The notes beneath the pieces were generated by a model that worked only from the letters and a program-made list of their open reading frames with translations, did not search any database and had not been told where the DNA came from. Both the position numbers and the translations under genes were made by a program. From NCBI RefSeq assembly GCF_039537665.1, contig NZ_BAABAY010000006.1, positions 186,001 to 250,000 on the forward strand: a stretch of DNA of 64,000 nt. The letters run 5' to 3'. Origin of the DNA: Gaetbulibacter_A aestuarii (lineage in GTDB: Bacteria > Bacteroidota > Bacteroidia > Flavobacteriales > Flavobacteriaceae). Each line of letters starts with the position of its first letter. Within the stretch, counting starts at the first letter, position 1. Positions 37,391 to 43,555 of the stretch are shown here, piece after piece.

Positions 37391-37463
37391 GTTACAATTG
37401 TAAACAATAGAAATGTTACAAATGTATACAGATTAAAATTAGCAGATTTAAACATTTGTATAC
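37391..37463. promoter_or_regulatory. Three operator-like palindromes upstream of the M14 peptidase gene
   Basis: GTTACAATTGTAAAC (37,391-37,405), GTTACAAATGTATAC (37,415-37,429) and AACATTTGTATAC (37,451-37,463, inverted) share the half-site GTTACA/TGTA(T)AC. They lie 29-101 bases upstream of the peptidase ATG. Likely binding sites for the adjacent XRE regulator (inference). Confidence 0.65.
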
Positions 37464-37591
37464 ATCTGTATGGTTAAAAACACCGATCTATAATGATATC
37501 TTATATTAAAACCTTTAATTCTTTAATTTCAATACTTTATACTATTTATATTAAAGTTTTGATTTAATATAATTTAGGATATTTCACCTAT

Positions 37592-37637
37592 ATATTGGGT
37601 TATTTACACTCCTTTTGTTACATTTGTAACCCAATAT
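37592..37637. repeat. 11-bp inverted repeat around the fourth operator
   Basis: ATATTGGGTTA (37,592-37,602) and TAACCCAATAT (37,627-37,637) are perfect inverted arms with a 24-base loop. No T-run follows, so this is not a terminator. It overlaps the GTTACATTTGTAAC site. Confidence 0.6.
37617..37630. promoter_or_regulatory. Fourth operator-like palindrome
   Basis: GTTACATTTGTAAC has perfect GTTACA/TGTAAC arms, 26 bases upstream of the XRE start codon. Confidence 0.7.
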
Positions 37638-37650
37638 GTCTCATTAATAA

Positions 37651-37665
37651 TTTACAATGGTAAAC
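37651..37665. promoter_or_regulatory. Fifth operator-like site over the XRE start codon
   Basis: TTTACAATGGTAAAC differs from the site at 37,391 at only two positions and contains the ATG of the XRE gene (37,657-37,659). Binding here would block initiation and give negative autoregulation (inference). Confidence 0.6.
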
Positions 37666-38037
37666 ACAGAAGAATTTGCACAACGGCTTCAAAAAGTAAT
37701 CGATTATTATAGCGAAAGCGCTTCATCATTTGCTGATTCGATTGGTGTGCAGCGTTCCAGCATCTCACACATTCTCTCCGGAAGAAATAAACCAAGTCTG
37801 GATTTTGTTTTAAAAATCCTGGCGGCCTACCCTGATGTAGAGTTATATTGGTTACTAAATGGTAAAGGTCATTTTGATCCTGGATCAGAAAAAAAAGTGA
37901 TATCCGAAACTTCTAAAGCTCCTAAAGCTGTTTTGGAAAACGTAAAGGAAACATCTGTAAAACAATCTGATGGCAAATCTATTGATCGCATTGTTATTTT
38001 TTATACAGACGGAAGCTTCCAAAACTTTCAAAATTAA
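37657..38037 (+). CDS. XRE-family helix-turn-helix regulator
   Basis: A 126-residue protein. Cro/CI-type HTH at residues about 6-62: FAQRLQKVIDYY, SASSFADSIGVQRSSISHILSGRNKPSLDFVLKIL, then ELYWLLNGKGHF. The remaining 55 residues are Lys/Ser-rich and end in a short beta segment (SIDRIVIFYTDGSFQNF), perhaps for dimerisation. Five palindromic sites lie in its upstream region, one over its start codon. This points to autorepression and possible control of the divergent peptidase gene. No toxin, phage or plasmid gene accompanies it. Confidence 0.88.
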   Translation: MVNTEEFAQRLQKVIDYYSESASSFADSIGVQRSSISHILSGRNKPSLDFVLKILAAYPDVELYWLLNGKGHFDPGSEKKVISETSKAPKAVLENVKETSVKQSDGKSIDRIVIFYTDGSFQNFQN

Positions 38038-38071
38038 GATGGTGATTCGTACTTTTGCTAAAAATATACTT

Positions 38072-38443
38072 ATGAAATATGTTCTTTTGATCGGTTTAGC
38101 AAGTTTATTCACCGCCTGCTATCAACCAACAAGAAACTGCAAGGATTACCGAACTGGAACGTTTCACAGTGAAGTTGTTATTAACGGCAAGGTCTTTACT
38201 TCCGATTTTACACGAAATGAAAAAGTTCAGGTTGAAACTTATGATGATCATAAGGATTCTTCGGAAGTTCGGTGGATTAATGATTGTGAGGTTGTTTTCC
38301 GAACAATTCACCCGAAAAATATGTCAGAGCGTAAGGATGTTCATTTAAAAATCCTAACCACTACGGACTCGTCATACACTTTTGAGTATTCTTACATTGG
38401 GGAAACCAAGAAACAAAAAGGTGTTGCTTACAAAGTTGATTGA
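38072..38443 (+). CDS. Small flavobacterial lipoprotein
   Basis: A 123-residue predicted lipoprotein: KYVLLIGLASLFTAC signal with the lipobox Cys16, then a compact beta-rich domain (TGTFHSEVVINGK, VRWINDCEVVFRT, KILTTTDSSYTFEYSYIG). The start at 38,072 is chosen because it places the signal peptide at the N-terminus; an upstream in-frame start would overlap the XRE gene. Function unknown. As I recall, relatives are often mislabelled DNA topoisomerase IV in flavobacterial annotation; nothing in the sequence supports that. Confidence 0.82.
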   Translation: MKYVLLIGLASLFTACYQPTRNCKDYRTGTFHSEVVINGKVFTSDFTRNEKVQVETYDDHKDSSEVRWINDCEVVFRTIHPKNMSERKDVHLKILTTTDSSYTFEYSYIGETKKQKGVAYKVD

Positions 38444-38449
38444 AATAGC

Positions 38450-38947
38450 TTAGTCAAAAGGATAAAGAAAAGATTCTTTTAATTCAAAATCAATGGTTTT
38501 ATCCTCGTTCACGAAATAATTAATGAACAACTCTCCCCAGTATTCTCCATCTGAAAAATCAGCCACGATCCATTTATGATTCAAAATTTTAACGGTATTG
38601 ATCAGCATTTTTCGGTCTTCACTGGATTCATATGGAATTAAGGGATTCTTTTTTTCGAAATTAAGTTCGTGTAATTGATCTTTAATTACCGGAATTAGGG
38701 AATCTACATTATAACCATCACGTTCAAAATAACTTATGGCATCTTCATTACGTTCTAAATTGAAATAGGAAAGATCTTGAATTTTATGATCTAATGTCGC
38801 CAGGGAATCTTTATAAGTTTTATTTAGTGCCCTGTAATTTTCAATAGTGGTATTCATATCCTGAAAGGTATTCTTGGAGGTTATGTATTGATAAAGCACC
38901 AGAAGCGCCATAAAAACAAACAAATACATAAAAATTTTCTGCTTCAT
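38450..38947 (-). CDS. Uncharacterised membrane-anchored protein
   Basis: A 165-residue protein with one N-terminal hydrophobic segment (residues 5-22) and a predicted coiled region (TTIENYRALNKTYKDSLATLDHKI-like, residues 33-57). The C-terminal half ends in a beta-rich domain with WIVADFSDGEYWGELFINYFV. The family is unnamed to me and looks flavobacterial. It lies directly downstream of the metallo-hydrolase on the same strand (11 bases), so the two are probably co-transcribed, and its stop nearly abuts the convergent lipoprotein gene. Confidence 0.7.
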   Translation of the reverse strand: MKQKIFMYLFVFMALLVLYQYITSKNTFQDMNTTIENYRALNKTYKDSLATLDHKIQDLSYFNLERNEDAISYFERDGYNVDSLIPVIKDQLHELNFEKKNPLIPYESSEDRKMLINTVKILNHKWIVADFSDGEYWGELFINYFVNEDKTIDFELKESFLYPFD

Positions 38948-38958
38948 ATTGATAATTT

Positions 38959-39720
38959 TTAAATAGTGATTTCTAAAGTGTCATAGGCCAGGGAAACATG
39001 TTCCGGCAGTTTCTTTTCTACCTCGTCATGAAAGCCAAGCAAATGACTAATATGAGTTAAAAACGCCTTCTTTGGATTTACCTTTTCAATAAAAGCGAGA
39101 GCTTCTTCTAAATTAAAATGGGAACGATGTGGTTCAATACGTAACGCATTCACAACCAAAAAAGGAACATTTTTTATTTTTTCTATCTCTTCATCTCCTA
39201 CCATTTTCATGTCTGTTAAATAAGCAAAATCACCAAAACGAAATCCGAAAACCTGCAAGCCTCCATGATCGCCATTTACGGGGATAACCTCTAAATTATG
39301 CAAATGAAATGGAGTATTACTTATTTCGTTGATACTTACCGTTGGTGCTCCAGGATATTTATTTTCTGTAGCAAACACATAATCAAAACGTGTTTTTAAG
39401 GATTCTATAACGCGTGGATGCCCATAAATCGGAATATCTCCCTGACGGAAATAAAACGGACGAATATCATCAAACCCCATAACATGGTCGGCATGCTCAT
39501 GGGTAAACAAAATCCCATCGATACGGTCTACATCAGCGCGTAGCATTTGATATCTAAAATCCGGACCGCAGTCTACCACATAGCGATAATCATCCCATGC
39601 TACCAAAATGGAAACACGAAGTCGCTTATCCTTAGGATTTGTGCTTAAACAAACAGGATGTTTACTCCCAATTATGGGAATACCTTGAGAAGTTCCAGTG
39701 CCTAAAAAAGTGATTTTCAA
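38959..39720 (-). CDS. MBL-fold metallo-hydrolase (PhnP-like)
   Basis: A 253-residue beta-lactamase-fold hydrolase resembling the PhnP cyclic phosphodiesterase group. KITFLGTGTSQGIPIIG at the start, the zinc motif FTHEHADHVMGFDD, VNGDHGGLQVFGF, FAYLTDMKM and a C-terminal THISH. TTG at 39,720 is taken as the start because the family motif begins there; a 27-residue upstream extension would run into the divergent promoter. The substrate is probably a cyclic nucleotide or phosphodiester. The chemistry is well supported, the substrate is not. Confidence 0.85.
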   Translation of the reverse strand: MKITFLGTGTSQGIPIIGSKHPVCLSTNPKDKRLRVSILVAWDDYRYVVDCGPDFRYQMLRADVDRIDGILFTHEHADHVMGFDDIRPFYFRQGDIPIYGHPRVIESLKTRFDYVFATENKYPGAPTVSINEISNTPFHLHNLEVIPVNGDHGGLQVFGFRFGDFAYLTDMKMVGDEEIEKIKNVPFLVVNALRIEPHRSHFNLEEALAFIEKVNPKKAFLTHISHLLGFHDEVEKKLPEHVSLAYDTLEITI

Positions 39721-39756
39721 AATAGCGTAACTTTTGAACAAAAATAAGGTTATTTT

Positions 39757-39786
39757 TTTGTTTGATATACTTAATTCATACCTTTG
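39757..39786 (+). promoter_or_regulatory. Bacteroidota-type promoter of the 39,814 gene
   Basis: TTTG (39,757-39,760) and TACCTTTG (39,779-39,786) match the -33 and TAnnTTTG elements with an 18-base gap. The -7 element ends 27 bases before the ATG at 39,814, which excludes the in-frame ATG at 39,784 as the start. Confidence 0.65.
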
Positions 39787-39813
39787 TGGCGTTACCTTCA
39801 ACCTAAAAATACT

Positions 39814-41277
39814 ATGGAAATTACCATTAAAGGCGATAAAGAATTTGATAACGTTCCGTCCTTGAAATCCAAGGCTTTACGCATCAATCTCAACGAAAAT
39901 ATTTACGGAACATTTGCCGAAATTGGCGCAGGTCAAGAAACTTGTCGCCATTTTTTTAGAGCAGGTGGTGCTTCAGGAACAATTGCAAAAGCCATGTCCG
40001 CTTATGATAAAGATTTCAGTGATGCCATTTATGGCGCTGAAGAAGACGGCCGTTATGTTACTGAGGCGCGTTTACGCAAAATGTTAACCCACGAAATGAG
40101 CCTTATTGAAAGTCGCTTAACGCGGGAAGAACATCCTAATAAAATATTTTTCACCTACGCTAATACCGTAGCAACTATTGATTTTGCTAAGCAATACAAA
40201 GGTCATGGTTGGGTTGGTATTAAATATCAGATTGAAGCCAATGCGGAATACAATGAAATTATTTTGCATGTGCGATTCAAAGAAACCGATGCACGACTGC
40301 AACAGGAAACCCTGGGTATATTAGGGACAAATCTTATCTATGGGGCCTTCTATAAATACAACGAGCCTAAAAAATTACTTCGTTACCTATACGATCATTT
40401 AGATAAGGACCAAATTGAAATTGATACGATCAACTTTTCTGGTCCCGTTTTTCAAAATGTAGATAATCGTTTGATGAGTTTACAACTTGTTAAGAATGGC
40501 ATGACCGATGCGGTGATGTTCGGACCGGATGGTACCAACGTATTACCTGCACGTGTATTCTATAAGAAAAACGTTCTGGCCTTGCGAGGTAGCTTCCGCC
40601 CTGTTACGAAGGTGAATATGGCTATGTATGAGAAATCATATGAAATGTTCATTAAGGAAAACAAGGTGGATGAGGAAAAAACCGTTGTTGTTTTTGAAAT
40701 TACACTTTCCAATTTACGTGCTGAGGGTGAAATAGACGAGCAAGATTTTATAGATCGTGCTGATTTATTATGTGCTCTCGGACAGTCTGTTATGATATCC
40801 AACTTTCAGGAATACTATAAGGTAGTTGAATACTTCTCTAAATATACCAAAGCCCGTATGGGATTAGTTATGGGTGTGAGTAATTTAGTTGATATTTTTG
40901 ATGAAAAATACTATCGCCATATCAGTGGTGGGATTTTAGAAGCTTTTGGTAAGCTCTTCTTTAAAGATCTGAAAGTATACCTTTATCCGATGCTCGATCC
41001 TGAAACCGGTGAACTTATTAATAGTGAAAACTTGAAAGTTTATCCTAGAATGAAGGAATTGTACAAATTCTTTAAATACAATGGAAAAGTCATTGATATT
41101 AAAGAATATGACGAGAGTATCATGAATATCTTCTCCCGAGAAATTTTACGAATGATCTCTGAAGGTGAATCCGGTTGGGAAGATATGGTTCCTGATGGAA
41201 CAGCCGAATTAATTAAGGATTACAGACTTTTTGGATACACTCGAAAACCATTGACTTTAACCAGACGCCGTAAATGA
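39814..41277 (+). CDS. Conserved protein of unknown function (TonB-independent, cytosolic)
   Basis: A 487-residue soluble protein with no signal peptide or membrane segment. Conserved-looking stretches include NENIYGTFAEIGAGQETCRHFFRAGG, TIAKAMSAYDKDFSDAIYG, SGPVFQNVDNRLMSLQLV, DAVMFGPDGTNVLPARV and TRRRK at the end. It looks like a well-conserved housekeeping protein, but I know no function. As I recall, relatives carry inconsistent labels in databases. The C-terminal LTLTRRRK tail and the regular alternation of helices and strands give no catalytic hint. The bidirectional hairpin at 41,301-41,333 closes its transcript. Confidence 0.7.
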   Translation: MEITIKGDKEFDNVPSLKSKALRINLNENIYGTFAEIGAGQETCRHFFRAGGASGTIAKAMSAYDKDFSDAIYGAEEDGRYVTEARLRKMLTHEMSLIESRLTREEHPNKIFFTYANTVATIDFAKQYKGHGWVGIKYQIEANAEYNEIILHVRFKETDARLQQETLGILGTNLIYGAFYKYNEPKKLLRYLYDHLDKDQIEIDTINFSGPVFQNVDNRLMSLQLVKNGMTDAVMFGPDGTNVLPARVFYKKNVLALRGSFRPVTKVNMAMYEKSYEMFIKENKVDEEKTVVVFEITLSNLRAEGEIDEQDFIDRADLLCALGQSVMISNFQEYYKVVEYFSKYTKARMGLVMGVSNLVDIFDEKYYRHISGGILEAFGKLFFKDLKVYLYPMLDPETGELINSENLKVYPRMKELYKFFKYNGKVIDIKEYDESIMNIFSREILRMISEGESGWEDMVPDGTAELIKDYRLFGYTRKPLTLTRRRK

Positions 41278-41300
41278 ACTGTGGCTCACGATAAAAAAAG

Positions 41301-41333
41301 AAAAAAGCAGCTAAAAAAATAGCTGCTTTTTTT
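41301..41333. terminator. Bidirectional rho-independent terminator
   Basis: Perfect 12-bp stem (AAAAAGCAGCTA / TAGCTGCTTTTT, loop 6) with A-run and T-run on either side, between convergent genes ending at 41,277 (+) and 41,357 (-). Confidence 0.9.
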
Positions 41334-41356
41334 ATTCAATAATATAAAATTAGAAG

Positions 41357-41812
41357 TTATTCATCCAGGATTTGTGCTGCATGATCTTTGGTTTTCACCT
41401 TGTCAATCACACGCTCTACCTTTCCTTCTTCATCAATAATAAAGGTTGTTCTGTGAATACCATCATACTCCTTACCCATAAATTTCTTAGGACCCCAAAC
41501 TCCGAAAGTATTGATCACCGTTTTATCTTCATCGGCTAATAACGGAAAAGGGAAATCGTATTTTTCCTTAAAATTAGTTTGTTTTTTTTCAGAATCGGCG
41601 CTCACTCCTAAAATAGCATACCCATTATCCTGCAAGGCTTTATAGTTGTCTCTTAAGTTACAAGCTTCAGCGGTACAACCCGGGGTGTTTGCTTTAGGAT
41701 AAAAGAAAACAATGAGTTTTTTCCCTTTGTAATCACTTAATGAAATCGTATTTCCTTGTTCGTCCTTTGCTGTAAAATTCGGCACAGCATCACCTTGTTT
41801 TAAAGTGTTCAT
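41357..41812 (-). CDS. bcp: Thioredoxin-dependent thiol peroxidase (Bcp)
   Basis: A 151-residue peroxiredoxin of the BCP/PrxQ group. The peroxidatic Cys46 lies in FYPKANTPGCTAEAC and the resolving Cys51 five residues later, which is the atypical 2-Cys arrangement of BCP. GVSADSEKKQTNF and FGVWGPKKFMGKEYDGIHRTTFIID are further family marks. It reduces hydroperoxides in the cytosol with thioredoxin. It is divergent from the endonuclease III gene with 35 bases between starts. Confidence 0.95.
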   Translation of the reverse strand: MNTLKQGDAVPNFTAKDEQGNTISLSDYKGKKLIVFFYPKANTPGCTAEACNLRDNYKALQDNGYAILGVSADSEKKQTNFKEKYDFPFPLLADEDKTVINTFGVWGPKKFMGKEYDGIHRTTFIIDEEGKVERVIDKVKTKDHAAQILDE

Positions 41813-41833
41813 AGTCTTAACTTTGATTTTTTA

Positions 41834-41841
41834 CAAAAATA
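41834..41841 (-). promoter_or_regulatory. -7 element upstream of bcp
   Basis: TATTTTTG on the - strand fits TAnnTTTG and lies 21 bases before the bcp start at 41,812. Confidence 0.4.
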
Positions 41842-41847
41842 CAATTT

Positions 41848-42504
41848 ATGAATAAGAAAGAGAAGGTTGATTTTGTTATAAAAACCTTAAATGAATTTTA
41901 TCCTGAAGTTCCTATCCCCTTAGAGCATCAAGACCCTTATACTTTATTAATTGCTGTATTGCTTTCAGCTCAAAGTACGGATGTTAGGGTAAATCAAATC
42001 ACACCTTTATTATTTGCTGAAGCTGATAATCCCTACGATATGGTTAAACTTACGGTTGAAGAAATTCGTGAAATAATAAAACCCGTAGGGCTATCCCCTA
42101 TGAAAAGCAAGGGCATCCATGGTTTATCTAAAATTTTAATTGAAAAGCATGATGGTAAAGTACCTCAGGATTTTGAAGCATTGGAAGCATTGCCTGCAGT
42201 AGGTCATAAAACGGCAAGTGTTGTCATGTCTCAAGGTTTTGGTGTTCCTGCATTTCCTGTGGACACTCATATTCATCGCCTTATGTACCGATGGAATTTA
42301 AGTAACGGAAAAAATGTTGTACAAACAGAAAAAGATGCCAAGCGTTTATTTCCTGAGGAATTATGGAATAAGTTGCACCTTCAAATTATATGGTACGGAC
42401 GAGAATACTCGCCTGCCAGAGGTTGGGATCTTGAAAAAGATGTGATCACTAAAACTATTGGAAGACAATCCGTTATTAACGAATATTATAAAAAAAAGTC
42501 CTGA
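41848..42504 (+). CDS. nth: Endonuclease III, Fe-S cluster-less form
   Basis: A 218-residue HhH-GPD base-excision glycosylase/lyase for oxidised pyrimidines. The helix-hairpin-helix LEALPAVGHKTASVV holds the catalytic Lys121, and FPVDTHIHRL holds the Asp139 position. The C-terminal segment that in E. coli Nth carries four Cys for the 4Fe-4S cluster reads WYGREYSPARGWDLEKDVITK here and contains no Cys at all. The fold should still form since the catalytic core is complete; Fe-S-free forms exist in Bacteroidota as I recall. The stop codon overlaps the terminator hairpin of the opposing small gene. Confidence 0.92.
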   Translation: MNKKEKVDFVIKTLNEFYPEVPIPLEHQDPYTLLIAVLLSAQSTDVRVNQITPLLFAEADNPYDMVKLTVEEIREIIKPVGLSPMKSKGIHGLSKILIEKHDGKVPQDFEALEALPAVGHKTASVVMSQGFGVPAFPVDTHIHRLMYRWNLSNGKNVVQTEKDAKRLFPEELWNKLHLQIIWYGREYSPARGWDLEKDVITKTIGRQSVINEYYKKKS

Positions 42505-42525
42505 TGGTGTAGTGCATCAGGACTT
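42491..42525 (-). terminator. Terminator for the 48-residue protein gene
   Basis: Perfect 11-bp stem (AAGTCCTGATG / CATCAGGACTT, loop 8). On the - strand a seven-T run follows. It overlaps the last codons of nth and may also stop + strand transcripts less efficiently. Confidence 0.85.
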
Positions 42526-42532
42526 CTCATTT

Positions 42533-42679
42533 CTAATTCAGAAGTGTTTCAAACTTCAGAGATTTACAACTTATAACACTTAAAGCCTTAGAATAATCCA
42601 ATAGAAACTTCACGGTTTCATCTTTGGGTTCCAATCGGTTTAAATTTTTAATAGATTTTTCAGAGTAAAGTTTTGCCAT
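42533..42679 (-). CDS. Small conserved protein (48 aa) next to the ECF sigma gene
   Basis: A 48-codon gene reading MAKLYSEKSIKNLNRLEPKD and ending KSLKFETLLN. It has a proper ATG, an ordered amphipathic-looking helix (ETVKFLLDYSKALSVI) and a strong terminator just after its stop. It lies 54 bases downstream of the ECF sigma factor gene on the same strand and is likely co-transcribed. I recall similar 45-50 residue proteins next to this sigma factor in other flavobacteria. The sequence gives no function; a sigma-linked regulatory microprotein is a guess. Confidence 0.7.
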   Translation of the reverse strand: MAKLYSEKSIKNLNRLEPKDETVKFLLDYSKALSVISCKSLKFETLLN

Positions 42680-42733
42680 TATAATATTTTAAGAGTTATC
42701 CAAATTATAAACGGCCTAAAACCTACTTTATTG

Positions 42734-43318
42734 TTAGTTCGTTAAAACTATATTGTTTTTTTCTATTATTTTCCTCAAATTAATGAGTGCATAACGCATT
42801 CGACCCAGAGCTGTATTGATACTAACGCCGGTACGCTCGGATATTTCCTTAAAACTCATATCCTTGTAAATACGCATCATTAAAACATCGCGTTGATCGT
42901 CAGGTAATTCATCTACCAATCGTCGAACATCATCTTCCACCTGTGCCTTAATGATTCTTTTTTCAGCATTTAATGTAGAATCACTTAACACAGAAAAAAT
43001 ATTGAATTCTCCTGCATTATCAAACTTCGGCATACGATTCGATTTTCTAAAATGATCGATAACTAAGTTGTGAGCGATACGCATGACCCAGGGTAAAAAT
43101 TTACCTTCTTCATTATAAGCGCCACGTTTCAAGGTGCGTATCACTTTAATAAAGGTATCCTGGAAAATGTCTTCAGCAATATCTGAATCAAAAACTTTTG
43201 AATAAATAAAGCTGTAAATCTTTTGTTTGTGCCGTAAGATCAGAATTTCTAGAGCAGCTTCCTGGCCACTCATATAATTTCTAACCAACGTAGCGTCTGG
43301 TATAAGTTCGTGTTGCAT
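42734..43318 (-). CDS. ECF-type RNA polymerase sigma factor
   Basis: A 194-residue sigma-70 family ECF factor. Region 2: EILILRHKQKIYSFIYSKV, DSDIAEDIFQDTFIKVI, KFLPWVMRIAHNLVIDHFRKS. Region 4: LVDELPDDQRDVLMMRIYKDMSFKEISERTGVSINTALGRMRYALINLRKII. No anti-sigma factor gene is adjacent; instead a 48-residue protein follows. It is divergent from uvrA. This widespread Bacteroidota ECF group often lacks a dedicated anti-sigma factor, as I recall. Confidence 0.93.
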   Translation of the reverse strand: MQHELIPDATLVRNYMSGQEAALEILILRHKQKIYSFIYSKVFDSDIAEDIFQDTFIKVIRTLKRGAYNEEGKFLPWVMRIAHNLVIDHFRKSNRMPKFDNAGEFNIFSVLSDSTLNAEKRIIKAQVEDDVRRLVDELPDDQRDVLMMRIYKDMSFKEISERTGVSINTALGRMRYALINLRKIIEKNNIVLTN

Positions 43319-43525
43319 AAATATTACTTTTTAGCACAAGTCATGGGTATTGTGCTTTGGGGTTAAACGTTTAAAAAAGTAATGTTATGCTATAGGCAAG
43401 TGTTGATTTTTAATTGATTGATAGTACCAAATATAACAACAATCGTTACTAAAAAACAAAAATTCGACTTCTTTTTTAACATATTATTTTGTTTTAGTCT
43501 ATTTTATAAGATGAAATACTTATGG

Positions 43526-43533
43526 TATCTTTG
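43526..43533 (+). promoter_or_regulatory. -7 element upstream of uvrA
   Basis: TATCTTTG fits TAnnTTTG and lies 22 bases before the ATG at 43,556. It supports the downstream start of uvrA; longer in-frame versions would include it in coding sequence. Confidence 0.5.
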
Positions 43534-43555
43534 CAAAATTACGTGCAAAAAGCCT

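Noticed and set aside
37391..37665. Short palindromes as CRISPR repeats or phage att site
   Set aside because: Irregular spacing, AT-rich inverted half-sites and no cas or integrase gene; operators fit better.
39721..39813. N-terminal extensions of the divergent metallo-hydrolase and the 39,814 gene
   Set aside because: Both would run through the promoter region, and family motifs begin at the inner starts.
43418..43555. Longer N-terminus of UvrA
   Set aside because: The -7 promoter element at 43,526 lies within it and UvrA homologues start at the later ATG.
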